In this document: piece after piece, positions 44,409-54,390 of the stretch
Numbering within the stretch: position 1 is the stretch's first letter
Layout of the letters: every line of letters starts with the position of its first letter
DNA from: Bacillota bacterium
GTDB lineage: Bacteria > Bacillota > Ch66
Direction: 5' to 3'
DNA length: 64,000 nt
NCBI GenBank assembly: GCA_013178045.1
Contig: JABLXP010000008.1
Coordinates: 16,626-80,625 of the forward strand
Made by a program: the position numbers and the translations under genes
The notes under the pieces: generated by a model
The model's input: only the letters and a program-made list of their open reading frames with translations
Told to the model about the DNA's origin: nothing
The model's database searches: none

Positions 44409-45611
44409 ATGTTTCGGCACTATAAAGACAGATTACTGCACGAGATTGAGCTGCATCGGGCTGAATTCATCGAAATAAGCCAGGCTATCCATGCCCACCC
44501 CGAATTGGGGCACCGAGAGTTTTTTGCTTGTAACCTACTGTGTCAGTGCTTAGTTAGATATGGCTTTAAGATCCGCCGGAACCTGGCGGGGCTACCAACG
44601 GCTTTTGCGGCCGAGCTAACTGGCCGGGGGCCGGGGCCAACGATTGCCCTGCTGGCGGAATATGATGCCCTTCCCGACCTGGGTCATGGTTGTGGACACA
44701 ACCTGATTGCTACGGCGAGTGTTGGAGCGGCCGCGGCGCTGAGCAAAGTGATGCCGGAGCTTAACGGAAAGCTGGTCGTCCTGGGGACCCCGGCAGAGGA
44801 GACCAACGGGGGGAAAGTTACGCTGGTCCAGGCCGGCGAGTTTGCTTCCATTGATGCGGCTTTGATGTTTCACCCGGGAGATAGCAATACCGTGGAGATC
44901 ACCTCGCTGGCCATGGATGCCCTGGAATTTGTCTATCACGGGCGTGCTTCCCACGCGGCCGCCTGTCCCTATGAAGGAATTAATGCCCTTGATGGCGTAA
45001 TTCATTTGTTTAATGGAGTGAATGCCCTGCGGCAATACGTCCGTGAAGAAGTGCGCATTCACGGGATCATCACCGAAGGGGGTGTGGCACCGAATATCAT
45101 CCCTGAACGGGCGGCCGCCCGCTTTTATGTGCGGGCAGCTAACCGACAATACCTGAACGAAGTTGTCGAAAAAATGAAGGAACGGGCGCAAGGGGCGGCG
45201 ATCATGAGTGGTACCAAACTCACCTGCCACAACTTCGAGTTGTCCTACGATAACATGATTACCAACCAGACCTTGGCCCAGCTGTTCAAGCAAAATCTAC
45301 GGGCGCTGGGGGTCAAAGACATAACCGGCCCCCGCGAGGGTAAAGGTTCGCTGGACATGGGTAATGTCAGTCATGTTGTTCCCGCGATTCATCCCTATCT
45401 GTCCATGAATGTCCCAGGACTGGTCCCACACAGCCGGGAGTTTGCGGAAGCGGCGGGAGGGCCGCCCGGCGAGCAGGTGCTGTTTTTAGCGATCCCGGCC
45501 TTGGCCTGGACGGTACTTGACCTGTTAATGCAGCCCCAAATCATTCGCAAAGCAAAGCTGGAATTGGAGCGAGTGAAACAAGAAGGAGCTGACCCCGGCC
45601 TGCCTGCTTAA
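44409..45611 (+). CDS. M20 family amidohydrolase / metallopeptidase
   Basis: A 400-aa zinc hydrolase of the M20D type (aminoacylase and p-aminobenzoyl-glutamate hydrolase relatives). Metal-site motifs include LAEYDALPDLGHGCGHNL, GTPAEETNGGK and a late VPHSREF. A dimerisation domain with SHAAACPYEGINALDG lies in between. The substrate cannot be told. ATG 44409 with AAGGTGAT upstream is preferred over GTG 44400. It follows the AmmeMemoRadiSam pair in the same direction after 127 nt, so co-transcription is possible, and it precedes the arginine cluster. Confidence 0.88.
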   Translation: MFRHYKDRLLHEIELHRAEFIEISQAIHAHPELGHREFFACNLLCQCLVRYGFKIRRNLAGLPTAFAAELTGRGPGPTIALLAEYDALPDLGHGCGHNLIATASVGAAAALSKVMPELNGKLVVLGTPAEETNGGKVTLVQAGEFASIDAALMFHPGDSNTVEITSLAMDALEFVYHGRASHAAACPYEGINALDGVIHLFNGVNALRQYVREEVRIHGIITEGGVAPNIIPERAAARFYVRAANRQYLNEVVEKMKERAQGAAIMSGTKLTCHNFELSYDNMITNQTLAQLFKQNLRALGVKDITGPREGKGSLDMGNVSHVVPAIHPYLSMNVPGLVPHSREFAEAAGGPPGEQVLFLAIPALAWTVLDLLMQPQIIRKAKLELERVKQEGADPGLPA

Positions 45612-45647
45612 ATGTCAAGGTCCAGAGATTGTATTTTTTTTAAGGTT

Positions 45648-45672
45648 AAATCCCTGTTCAGGGATTTTTTCT
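45648..45672 (+). terminator. terminator after the M20 gene
   Basis: AAATCCCT-GTTC-AGGGATTT (45648-45667) followed by further Ts and C. It isolates the arginine operon from upstream transcription. Confidence 0.85.
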
Positions 45673-45681
45673 TGGGAAGTT

Positions 45682-45711
45682 ATTGAATATTAATACAATA
45701 TACTGTATAAT
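45682..45711 (+). promoter_or_regulatory. argC promoter overlapped by an ArgR-like box
   Basis: TTGAAT (45683-45688), 17 nt and TATAAT (45706-45711) form the promoter. ATTGAATATTAATACAAT (45682-45699) matches the ARG box consensus WNTGAATWWWWATTCANW with one clear mismatch (ATACA for ATTCA). The box covers the -35 element, so arginine-bound ArgR could block initiation. Confidence 0.65.
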
Positions 45712-45754
45712 TATAAAAGAATTTTTAAATCTTATCGGGAAGGAGTTTTTAACC

Positions 45755-46792
45755 ATGACCAGGATTGGGATCCTGGGTGATGGGTACACTGCTGAAGAGT
45801 TGGTGCGTTTGCTGTGCCGTCACCCCGACATAGAACTGGTACAGGTGACTTCCATCGAACACATTGGGCAGGAATTCGCGCAAGTTTATCCTAATCTGGC
45901 CCGCTACACCAAAGTGCGGTGCGTGCCCCTGGACTTACCTGATTTAGTAGCGCAGTGTGACCTCATCTTTGTGGCCTTACCCCACGGACTGGCAGTACCG
46001 GTGGTGCGAGAAGTGGTTCGCCAGGGGAAAAAGGTGGTTGACCTGGGCGCGGATTTTCGCTTCCACCAGGCCGATACTTATGAACAATGGTACCATGTCG
46101 AACACGGTGCCCCGGAACTTTTGCGTGAAGCGGTTTACGGACTGCCCGAACTCTACGGGGCGAAAATTAAAACAGCCAGGATTGTGGCCAATCCGGGCTG
46201 TTATCCAACCAGCGCTATCCTGGGGCTGGCTCCAGCGCTCCACGCTGGCCTGATTGACCCGGAGACAATCATTATCGACGCCAAATCCGGTGTGTCCGGA
46301 GCCGGGCGGACTCTGGCTTTAGGGAGCCATTTTTCGGAGTGCAACGAAAACGTTAAGGCCTATAATGTGGGTGTTCACCGGCATACGCCAGAGATCGAAC
46401 AGGAACTCAGCGCCCTGGCGGGACGGCCGGTGTATGTTTCCTTCAGCCCTCACCTCATCCCCATGACCCGCGGGATGCTGAGCACGATTTATGGCCGATT
46501 AATTAAGCCGGTCAGGCTGGAAGAGGTGCATGCGGTCTACCGGGATTTTTATGCGGATAAATTTTTTATTCGCGTTTTAGAACCAGGTGAGCTGCCCCAG
46601 ACGAAGCGATTGACCGGCTCAAATCACTGTGACATTGGACTGGTGCTTGATCAGCGCACCGGCCGACTGGTGATCCTGTCGGCGATCGATAACCTGGTCA
46701 AGGGAGCTTCTGGGCAGGCCATCCAAAACATGAACCTGATGTTTGGTTATCCAGAAACGCAGGGACTGGAATATCCAGGATTATATCCATAG
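45755..46792 (+). CDS. argC: N-acetyl-gamma-glutamyl-phosphate reductase
   Basis: ArgC (345 aa) reduces N-acetylglutamyl phosphate to the semialdehyde with NADPH. The active-site Cys149 is in ANPGCYPTSAILGLAPA. The nucleotide-binding start, IGILGDGYTAEELVRLL, has one residue fewer than the common GATGYTG form. ATG 45755 with AAGGAG upstream is used; an earlier in-frame TTG lies in the promoter. First gene of the arginine operon. Confidence 0.95.
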   Translation: MTRIGILGDGYTAEELVRLLCRHPDIELVQVTSIEHIGQEFAQVYPNLARYTKVRCVPLDLPDLVAQCDLIFVALPHGLAVPVVREVVRQGKKVVDLGADFRFHQADTYEQWYHVEHGAPELLREAVYGLPELYGAKIKTARIVANPGCYPTSAILGLAPALHAGLIDPETIIIDAKSGVSGAGRTLALGSHFSECNENVKAYNVGVHRHTPEIEQELSALAGRPVYVSFSPHLIPMTRGMLSTIYGRLIKPVRLEEVHAVYRDFYADKFFIRVLEPGELPQTKRLTGSNHCDIGLVLDQRTGRLVILSAIDNLVKGASGQAIQNMNLMFGYPETQGLEYPGLYP

Positions 46793-46822
46793 TTTGAAGT
46801 TTTAACAGCGGGAGGATTAAAG

Positions 46823-48028
46823 ATGTTTACGCTGATTTCTGGGGGAGTAACTGCGCCAAATGGATTCAAGGCCGCCGGTGTTGAGGCGGAGATAAAAAAT
46901 AAGAACAAAAAAGATCTGGCCATTATTTTTTCGGAAAAGCCAGCGGCGGCGGCCGCGGTGCATACCCTGAACAGAGTCAAGGCTGCACCGATTCTCGTCA
47001 ATCAGGAGCATCTGGCTAATGGACAGGCGCAGGCGATTGTGGTCAACAGTGGCAATGCAAATGCCTGTAACGGGGAGCAGGGCGTGGCTGACGCCCGGCG
47101 CATAGCTGCTTTAGCGGCAGAACTGCTGGGGATCGCCCCACAGGATGTTTTGGTGGCCTCGACCGGGGTAATTGGTCAGCCGCTACCGATGGAGAGGATC
47201 GAAAAAGGAATTCGTGAGGCGGTGCAAAAGCTGGACAAGGCCGGCGGAACTGCGGCCGCTGAGGCCATTATGACTACTGATACTTTCAAAAAGGAACTGG
47301 CGATCGAGATAACCATCCAAGGCAAGACCGTCAAGATTGGGGCAATGGCTAAGGGATCAGGCATGATCCATCCGCATATGGCTACCATGCTGGCCTTTCT
47401 GACCACGGATGCAGCTGTGACTCCAACTGCCTTACAGCAAGCCATTCGCACCGCGACTGAGCAATCCTTTAATCTGGTGACGGTTGATGCCGATATGAGT
47501 ACCAATGATACTGCGATCATTTTAGCCAACGGGTTGGCGGGTAATCAGCCCTTAACCGAAAACAGTATAGATTTTCCCCAGTTTCAAGCGGCTGTTACTT
47601 TTGTCTGCGTAGAACTAGCCAAGAAAATTGCCCGTGATGGAGAAGGGGCGACTAAGTTGATTGAGGTCCAGGTAAAACACGCGCCCACTCGGCAGGACGC
47701 CAGAACAGCCGCCCTGGCTGTGGTTAAGTCTAACCTGGTTAAATCAGCGATTTTTGGCAAAGATGCCAACTGGGGCCGGATTCTGGCGGCAATTGGTAGT
47801 TCAGCGGCTGAGTTCAGACCAGACCAGGTAGATATCTGGTTGGGTGAGGTGCAAGTCGCGGCAGACGGCTCTGGTTTACCTTTTGACGAAGAGGCAGCGC
47901 GGCAGGTCCTGGCGCGGCCGGAAGTGGTTATCACCGTCGATATGAAGCTGGGTGACGCGGAGGCAACGGCCTGGGGCTGTGACTTGACCTATGACTACGT
48001 GAAGATCAATGCCAGTTACCGGTCGTAG
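46823..48028 (+). CDS. argJ: bifunctional glutamate N-acetyltransferase / amino-acid acetyltransferase
   Basis: ArgJ (401 aa) recycles the acetyl group from N-acetylornithine to glutamate; bifunctional forms also use acetyl-CoA. The self-cleavage site is at HPHMATMLAF, with Thr188 as nucleophile after cleavage. Because acetyl groups are recycled, feedback control usually acts on ArgB. GGGAGG lies upstream of the ATG. Confidence 0.95.
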   Translation: MFTLISGGVTAPNGFKAAGVEAEIKNKNKKDLAIIFSEKPAAAAAVHTLNRVKAAPILVNQEHLANGQAQAIVVNSGNANACNGEQGVADARRIAALAAELLGIAPQDVLVASTGVIGQPLPMERIEKGIREAVQKLDKAGGTAAAEAIMTTDTFKKELAIEITIQGKTVKIGAMAKGSGMIHPHMATMLAFLTTDAAVTPTALQQAIRTATEQSFNLVTVDADMSTNDTAIILANGLAGNQPLTENSIDFPQFQAAVTFVCVELAKKIARDGEGATKLIEVQVKHAPTRQDARTAALAVVKSNLVKSAIFGKDANWGRILAAIGSSAAEFRPDQVDIWLGEVQVAADGSGLPFDEEAARQVLARPEVVITVDMKLGDAEATAWGCDLTYDYVKINASYRS

Positions 48029-48053
48029 ACCGAAATCAGAGGAGGAATGAGTG

Positions 48054-48938
48054 ATGCTGAGCGCCCTGGAAAAAGCCAATGTTCTGATCGAGGCTTTACC
48101 CTACATTACAAAATTTTACGGCAAGACCATCGTGATCAAGTATGGTGGGAATGCCATGCTTGATCACGACCTCAAAAAAAAAGTGATTATGGACGTCATC
48201 TTGATGAAATATGTTGGGATGAACCCCGTGATTGTCCACGGCGGTGGACCGGAAATCAACACCCTGCTTAAACGAGTCGGCAAACAGTCCACTTTTGTCC
48301 AGGGTCAGCGGATCACTGACAGCGAAACCATGGAGATTGTGGAGATGGTGCTGGTTGGTAAGGTCAATAAAGAAATCGTGGCTCTGATCAACCAGCATGG
48401 GGGCAAGGCCGTTGGACTGTGCGGCAAGGACGGGACCCTGATTCAGGCACGGAAAAAATACTTGACGCAACTGGGACCGACGGAGGAAGAATTGCCGGAC
48501 CTGGGGTTTGTCGGGGACGTCCACCGGATCAACCCAGAAATTGTGGAAACCGTTGTGGCGAAAGGGTACATACCCGTGGTGGCGCCAGTCGGGGTGGGCG
48601 AACAGGGCGAAAGCTACAACATCAATGCTGACTATGTCGCCGGTGAACTGGCAGCAGCATTGAAGGCCGACAAACTCATCCTGTTGACGGACGTAGAAGG
48701 GATTTTAGGTCAGTATGGAGACCAATCTTCGCTCATCTCGGCTTTGAAGATTGATGATGTCCCAAAATTGATCAAACAGGGAGTGATCAGCGGAGGAATG
48801 ATCCCGAAGGTGCAGTGCTGCGTGCAGGCCATCGAGGGCGGTGTCGCGACCACCCACATCATTGATGGTCGAATTCCCCACTCGCTTCTGCTCGAGATTT
48901 TTACGGATCAGGGGATCGGCACCATGGTCACTAAATAG
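48054..48938 (+). CDS. argB: acetylglutamate kinase
   Basis: ArgB (294 aa) phosphorylates N-acetylglutamate. It has [16 protein letters not shown] and [17 protein letters not shown]. An N-terminal helix ([20 protein letters not shown]) precedes the kinase core; this extension is the hallmark of hexameric, arginine-inhibited enzymes, so feedback inhibition is likely. ATG 48054 with GGAGGA upstream; GTG 48051 is less likely. Confidence 0.95.
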   Translation: MLSALEKANVLIEALPYITKFYGKTIVIKYGGNAMLDHDLKKKVIMDVILMKYVGMNPVIVHGGGPEINTLLKRVGKQSTFVQGQRITDSETMEIVEMVLVGKVNKEIVALINQHGGKAVGLCGKDGTLIQARKKYLTQLGPTEEELPDLGFVGDVHRINPEIVETVVAKGYIPVVAPVGVGEQGESYNINADYVAGELAAALKADKLILLTDVEGILGQYGDQSSLISALKIDDVPKLIKQGVISGGMIPKVQCCVQAIEGGVATTHIIDGRIPHSLLLEIFTDQGIGTMVTK

Positions 48939-49009
48939 GCATAACCGGAAACTTATGGTGGTTGTCTGACCGGTTTTTATGCTATGATAAAAAGTTGGGA
49001 GGAAGAAGA

Positions 49010-50083
49010 ATGAAGGCAGTGTTGGTGTTAGCTGACGGCACCATATATTACGGTCAGGGATTTGGCGCCGGTGGTCGCGGCCGGGGCGAAGTGGTGTTTA
49101 ACACCTCGATGGTTGGGTATCAAGAATTGTTCTCCAATCCGTGTTATTACGGACAGATTGTGCTAATGACGTACCCGCTAATTGGTAATTACGGTGTCAG
49201 CCAGGAGGCGATGGAGCATTTCTGTCCCGTGGTTAGCGGGGTGGTGGTGCGCGAAATCAGCACGACTCCCAGCAACTGGCGCTCGGAAGGACTGCTGGGC
49301 GATCATCTGGCCGAGTTTGGTGTGGTGGGGATTGCCGGGATAGATACGCGGGCGCTAACTCGTCGTTTAAGAACATTTGGCACCATCGAGGGGCTGATTT
49401 CTACAGAACCGCAAGATGTGGCCGAGCCACAAAGGCTGCTGGAGGAGTTAACTGACGCAAACTGCGGCCGGCGGACAGATCAGCCGGTTTCCACGCTTGA
49501 GCCCTATCAACTGGCGGGCAGTGGTCCGCGGCTGGTAGTTATTGACCTCGGGGTGCGCCAGAGTTTGCTGCGTACCTTGAGACAGCTGGGATATGACCTG
49601 GTGGTGGTACCGGCCGAAACGACCAGGGAGCAGATTCAGCAGTGGCAGCCGAGTGGAGTGATTATCTCGGGTGGTCCGGGTGACCCGACTGGATATCAAC
49701 AGACCACCCAGACGGTCAAAGAACTCTTGGGCGGGGTACCGGTGTTTGGGATCGGGCTTGGCCACCAGGTGCTGGCCCTGGCCATGGGAGCCAGGACGGA
49801 AAAAATGAAATTTGGGCACCGCGGTGGTAATTACCCGGTTCGTGATTTAAGGACGAATCGAGTTTACATAACTTCACAACACCATGGCTATGTGGTTAAC
49901 GAAAAGAGCCTGGTGGGTACTGATGTGTTGGTTACCCACCGCAACCTTAATGACCGAACAGTGGAGGGAATCAGGCACTCCTACCTGCCAGCGGTTGGTC
50001 GACAGTACCACCCCGAAGGGCTGGTTGATGCGGGGGGGAAACTTTTTTTTACAGAGTTAAATGGTAATTTCTCTTTGACGTAG
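49010..50083 (+). CDS. carA: carbamoyl-phosphate synthase small subunit, nucleophile Cys replaced by Gly
   Basis: CarA (357 aa) normally splits glutamine and passes ammonia to CarB. The N-terminal domain (VVFNTSMVGYQELFSNPCYY) and the class I glutaminase domain are present, and the HPE part of the triad is intact (RQYHPEG). The nucleophile elbow, however, reads PVFGIGLGHQVLALA: Gly249 (codon GGG, 49754-49756) stands where the family has Cys (GICLGHQ). The nearby ISGGPGDP also departs from the usual SNGPGDP. Glutaminase activity is probably lost; the subunit may be structural or regulatory. ATG 49010 with GGGAGG upstream. Confidence 0.9.
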   Translation: MKAVLVLADGTIYYGQGFGAGGRGRGEVVFNTSMVGYQELFSNPCYYGQIVLMTYPLIGNYGVSQEAMEHFCPVVSGVVVREISTTPSNWRSEGLLGDHLAEFGVVGIAGIDTRALTRRLRTFGTIEGLISTEPQDVAEPQRLLEELTDANCGRRTDQPVSTLEPYQLAGSGPRLVVIDLGVRQSLLRTLRQLGYDLVVVPAETTREQIQQWQPSGVIISGGPGDPTGYQQTTQTVKELLGGVPVFGIGLGHQVLALAMGARTEKMKFGHRGGNYPVRDLRTNRVYITSQHHGYVVNEKSLVGTDVLVTHRNLNDRTVEGIRHSYLPAVGRQYHPEGLVDAGGKLFFTELNGNFSLT

Positions 50084-50114
50084 CTGGCAGGTAGGAGGAT
50101 AGGGGGAGTTAATT

Positions 50115-53100
50115 TTGCCAAAACATGCTGACCTGAAAAAAGTCCTGGTGATTGGCTCAGGACCCATCATCATCGGGCAGGCGGCCGAGTTTGACTACGC
50201 TGGCACCCAGGCCTGCAAAGCCCTCAAAGAAGAGGGGCTGGAAGTAGTGCTGGTAAACAGCAACCCGGCCACGATCATGACGGACAACAACATGGCTGAC
50301 CATGTTTACATCGAACCCCTGACGAAGGAATCGCTGGCCCGGATCATTGCCAAGGAACGACCCGATGGGTTGATTCCCGGCCTGGGGGGCCAGACGGGGT
50401 TGAATCTGGCGGTTGAATTAGCGGAGGCGGGTATTCTTGATCGGTATGGGGTTAAGCTGCTGGGTACTTCCGCGGAAGCGATTAGACGGTCGGAAGACCG
50501 GGAAATGTTCAAAAAGACCATGCAGGAGATCGGAGAACCGATTCCGGATAGTGTGATCATTACCAGCATTGAGGAAGCGTTTAGCTTTGTCGAGAAGGTG
50601 GGCTACCCCATCATTGTCCGACCAGCTTACACCCTGGGCGGGACAGGGGGCGGCATCGCCCATAACGAAACCGAACTGCGCCGGATCGTAGACATCGGCC
50701 TGAAGGCCAGCCGGATCGGCCAGGTTCTGCTGGAACAGAGCGTGTTGGGCTGGAAGGAGATCGAGTTTGAAGTGATGCGGGATGCGGCTGACAACTGCAT
50801 CACTATTTGCAGCATGGAGAACGTCGACCCGATGGGGGTGCACACGGGTGACAGCATTGTAGTGGCCCCAACCCAGACGCTGAACATGACTGAGTTTGAG
50901 ATGCTCCGTCAGGCGGCCCTAAAAATTATTCGTGCTTTGCGGGTTGAGGGTGGGTGCAACATCCAGTTTGCTCTGCATCCAACCAGTCTGGACTATGTCG
51001 TGATCGAGGTCAATCCCCGGGTCAGCCGTTCCAGTGCCCTGGCTTCGAAAGCCACGGGTTACCCGATCGCTCGCGTGACGACCAAGATCGCGGTTGGCCT
51101 GACCCTGGATGAGATCAACAATCCGGTTACGGGCAAGACTTCTGCCTGCTTCGAGCCAGCGATTGACTATATCGTGGTCAAGGTGCCCCGCTGGCCCTTC
51201 GATAAATTTACGTTGGCGGACCGCAGCCTGGGCACCCAGATGAAAGCCACGGGCGAGGTCATGGCCATTGACCGGACGTTTGAGGCCGCCTTGCTGAAAG
51301 CGGTTCGATCCCTGGAGATTGGGGTTTATGGCCTGCGTTTGCCAGAGGCTCCCTGGTGGACGGACATGGAACTGGAACACAAGCTGGCTAATCCAACCGA
51401 TGAACGGCTGTTTGCGATTGCCGAGGCTTTCCGCCGGGGTTGGGAGGTCCAGGAGGTGGCCAACCTGACCAGGATTGATAAGTTCTTCCTGGTCAAGATT
51501 CAGCAACTGGTGGAGTGGGAGACTAGGCTAACCGAGGAGACGCTGACGCGGGAGCGGCTTTGGGAGGCGAAACGCTTGGGGTTCTCTGATTACCAGATTG
51601 CCAAACTGCGGAGTGTTGAAGCCGAAACGATTCGCCGCCTGCGTAAAGAGCACGGCCTGATCCCGGTCTACAAAATGGTGGATACCTGTGCGGCCGAGTT
51701 TGAGGCGGTTACCCCGTACTACTATTCGACCTATGAGCAGGAAGACGAAGTCACGGTGGGACCGAAGCCGAAGGTACTTGTCCTGGGGTCGGGGCCAATC
51801 CGGATCGGTCAGGGGATCGAATTTGACTATTGTTCAGTTCATTCCGTCTGGGCCCTGCGCGAGGCCGGTTATGAATCGATCATCATTAATAACAACCCGG
51901 AGACGGTCAGTACTGATTTCGATACCTCCGACAAACTGTATTTTGAGCCCCTGGCCTTGGAAGACGTATTGAACCTGGTTGACCGGGAGAACCCACTCGG
52001 GGTGGTGGTTCAGTTCGGTGGGCAAACGGCCATCAATTTAGCCAGCGGCCTAGCTGAGCACGGGGTGACGATTTTGGGGACTTCGGTTGAGGCTATTGAT
52101 ATGGCGGAAGACCGTCGCCGCTGCGAACAGGTTCTCCGACAGCTTGGCATTCCGCAGTCGCAGGGGCGGACGGCCACGCGGGTAGAAGAAGTGGTGGCCA
52201 TTGCCAATGAATTAGGTTTCCCAGTCCTGGTTCGCCCTTCTTATGTCTTGGGAGGACGGGCGATGGAGGTGGTGGAGAACCTGACTGACCTAACCAGGTA
52301 CATGGAATCAGCGGTGCAGGTCTCACCCAAACACCCAATTCTGATCGACAAGTACATACGGGGTAGGGAAGTGGAGGTCGACGCCATCAGTGACGGAGAA
52401 AGGGTACTCATCCCCGGTATCATCGAACACATTGAGCGGGCTGGCGTGCATTCCGGCGACAGCATGGCGGTATTCCCGGCGCAGAATCTGTCTCCCAACG
52501 TCAGGGATAAGATTGTAGAATATACGACCAGGATTGCCCGGGCGATGGAAGTGCGGGGACTGGTGAATATCCAATTCGTGGTGACTGATGAAGAAGTTTA
52601 TGTCCTGGAGGTCAACCCGCGCGCTTCCAGAACCGTACCCATCGTCAGTAAGTCAACCGGTATTCCTATGGTCAAAGTCGCGACCAAGGTGATGCTTGGG
52701 CTGTCCTTGGCTGACCAGGGTTACGCGGGTGGTTTGTGGCCGCAGCCGCACCATGTGGTGGTGAAAGCCCCGGTCTTTTCCTTTGAAAAGTTAAGCCAGG
52801 TGGAGATCTCGCTGGGGCCGGAGATGAAGTCGACGGGCGAGGTCATGGGCATCGATTATGACTTCAGCTGTGCCTTATACAAGGCGATGGTTTCCGCCGG
52901 CATTAAAGTTCCGCCAACGGGTACGATATTGGTCTCGGTAGCGGACCGCGATAAGGCAGAAGCGGTGCCAGTGGTCAGGGAGTTTGCTAGTTTGGGCTTC
53001 CGCGTGCTGGCGACGGATGAAACGGCCAGAGAGCTGGAGCGACACGGGCTGTCGGTTGAACCGATCAGTTTGAACGGTCAGGGCCTGGCGCAGATAACCG

Positions 53101-53390
53101 ATTTAATCCGACGGGGACAGATCCAGTTGGTGATCAACACCCCGACCCGCGGCAAAATTCCCGAACGTGGCGGGTTCAAGATCCGCCGGCTGGCGGCAGA
53201 ATACCGGCTGCCCTGCCTGACCTCGTTGGATACAGCGCAGGCTTTACTGCAGGCGATTCGCAGTTTGCATAGCGGGCGCCGCGCGACCTGTTTGTCTATG
53301 CAGGAATACCTGCAGGCCGAGCAGACCAAAGGTTTAAACTCGACCGGTGACCAGTTTACCTGGGAGCAGCGCCAGGAACGTGTAGGTTAA
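50115..53390 (+). CDS. carB: carbamoyl-phosphate synthase large subunit
   Basis: CarB (1091 aa) makes carbamoyl phosphate from ammonia, bicarbonate and two ATP. Both ATP-grasp halves are present, each starting with a near-identical motif ([20 protein letters not shown] and [20 protein letters not shown]), followed by the C-terminal MGS-like allosteric domain. It starts at TTG 50115 with AGGGGGAG upstream. A short basic and Gln/Glu-rich tail ends the protein. It is coupled to the Cys-less CarA just upstream, and to argF downstream, marking it as the arginine-pathway enzyme. Confidence 0.96.
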   Translation: MPKHADLKKVLVIGSGPIIIGQAAEFDYAGTQACKALKEEGLEVVLVNSNPATIMTDNNMADHVYIEPLTKESLARIIAKERPDGLIPGLGGQTGLNLAVELAEAGILDRYGVKLLGTSAEAIRRSEDREMFKKTMQEIGEPIPDSVIITSIEEAFSFVEKVGYPIIVRPAYTLGGTGGGIAHNETELRRIVDIGLKASRIGQVLLEQSVLGWKEIEFEVMRDAADNCITICSMENVDPMGVHTGDSIVVAPTQTLNMTEFEMLRQAALKIIRALRVEGGCNIQFALHPTSLDYVVIEVNPRVSRSSALASKATGYPIARVTTKIAVGLTLDEINNPVTGKTSACFEPAIDYIVVKVPRWPFDKFTLADRSLGTQMKATGEVMAIDRTFEAALLKAVRSLEIGVYGLRLPEAPWWTDMELEHKLANPTDERLFAIAEAFRRGWEVQEVANLTRIDKFFLVKIQQLVEWETRLTEETLTRERLWEAKRLGFSDYQIAKLRSVEAETIRRLRKEHGLIPVYKMVDTCAAEFEAVTPYYYSTYEQEDEVTVGPKPKVLVLGSGPIRIGQGIEFDYCSVHSVWALREAGYESIIINNNPETVSTDFDTSDKLYFEPLALEDVLNLVDRENPLGVVVQFGGQTAINLASGLAEHGVTILGTSVEAIDMAEDRRRCEQVLRQLGIPQSQGRTATRVEEVVAIANELGFPVLVRPSYVLGGRAMEVVENLTDLTRYMESAVQVSPKHPILIDKYIRGREVEVDAISDGERVLIPGIIEHIERAGVHSGDSMAVFPAQNLSPNVRDKIVEYTTRIARAMEVRGLVNIQFVVTDEEVYVLEVNPRASRTVPIVSKSTGIPMVKVATKVMLGLSLADQGYAGGLWPQPHHVVVKAPVFSFEKLSQVEISLGPEMKSTGEVMGIDYDFSCALYKAMVSAGIKVPPTGTILVSVADRDKAEAVPVVREFASLGFRVLATDETARELERHGLSVEPISLNGQGLAQITDLIRRGQIQLVINTPTRGKIPERGGFKIRRLAAEYRLPCLTSLDTAQALLQAIRSLHSGRRATCLSMQEYLQAEQTKGLNSTGDQFTWEQRQERVG

Positions 53391-53417
53391 GGAGAATCTG
53401 ACAAGAGGGGGAGAGTT

Positions 53418-54368
53418 ATGGTTGATCTGTATTTGGACCCGCGGTTTAAAGGTCGTGATTTTATCTCAATCCACGATTACACAGCCGACGAGGTGCAGGA
53501 AATCTTCAAAGTGGCTCGGATCTTGAAAGAGAAACAAAAGCGCCGGGAACCGCACCCGGTGCTGGCCGGGAAAACTCTGGGCATGATTTTTCAAAAGAAT
53601 TCCACCCGGACCCGGGTTTCCTTCGAGGTTGGTATGTATCAACTCGGGGGATATGCCTTGTTTTTGAGTTCCAATGATCTTCAGTTGAAACGAGGGGAAA
53701 CCATTGGCGATACCGCCCGGACCTTGTCTCGTTACCTGGATGGGATCATGATCCGGACTTTTTCCCACGATGAGGTCCTGGAGCTAGCGAAATACGCGGA
53801 CATTCCCGTCATCAACGGCCTGACCGATCTATTGCACCCTTGTCAGGTGATGGGCGACCTGTTGACAGCTTTGGAGAAAAAAGGGCGTCTGGCCGGGCTG
53901 AAACTGGCCTTTATCGGGGACGGGAACAATGTCGCCCATTCCCTGATGTTTGGGGGGGCGAAAGTGGGCATGGACGTGGTAGTGGCTTCCCCGGCGGGAT
54001 TTAAACCCTCGGAGGAGATTGTTAGATTGGCCCGTGCTGATGCGGCTGCTTCCGGGGCCAGGATTGAAGTTGTCGAAGACCCCAGGGAGGCGGCGGAAGG
54101 AGCGGATATCATCTACACCGATGTCTGGGCCAGTATGGGGCAGGAAGCGGAACGCGAGGCCAGAGCCAGAGCCTTCGTCAACTTCCAGGTGAATGCTGAA
54201 CTCTTAAAAGTGGCTAAACCTGACGTGATCGTGATGCACTGTCTGCCTGCCCACCGGGGTGAAGAAATCACCGATGAAGTGATGGACGGTCCGCATTCGG
54301 TGGTCTTTGACGAGGCCGAAAACCGGCTGCACATCCAGAAGGCGATCATGGCGCTGACCATGAGTTAG
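53418..54368 (+). CDS. argF: ornithine carbamoyltransferase
   Basis: ArgF (316 aa) joins carbamoyl phosphate and ornithine to give citrulline. The carbamoyl-phosphate site STRTR is in FQKNSTRTRVSFEVGM, and the ornithine-site HCLPAHRGEE is near the C terminus. AGGGGGAG precedes the ATG. It lies 27 nt after carB. Confidence 0.95.
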   Translation: MVDLYLDPRFKGRDFISIHDYTADEVQEIFKVARILKEKQKRREPHPVLAGKTLGMIFQKNSTRTRVSFEVGMYQLGGYALFLSSNDLQLKRGETIGDTARTLSRYLDGIMIRTFSHDEVLELAKYADIPVINGLTDLLHPCQVMGDLLTALEKKGRLAGLKLAFIGDGNNVAHSLMFGGAKVGMDVVVASPAGFKPSEEIVRLARADAAASGARIEVVEDPREAAEGADIIYTDVWASMGQEAEREARARAFVNFQVNAELLKVAKPDVIVMHCLPAHRGEEITDEVMDGPHSVVFDEAENRLHIQKAIMALTMS

Positions 54369-54390
54369 TAAGTAGGAGGGAGAAAGAGTG

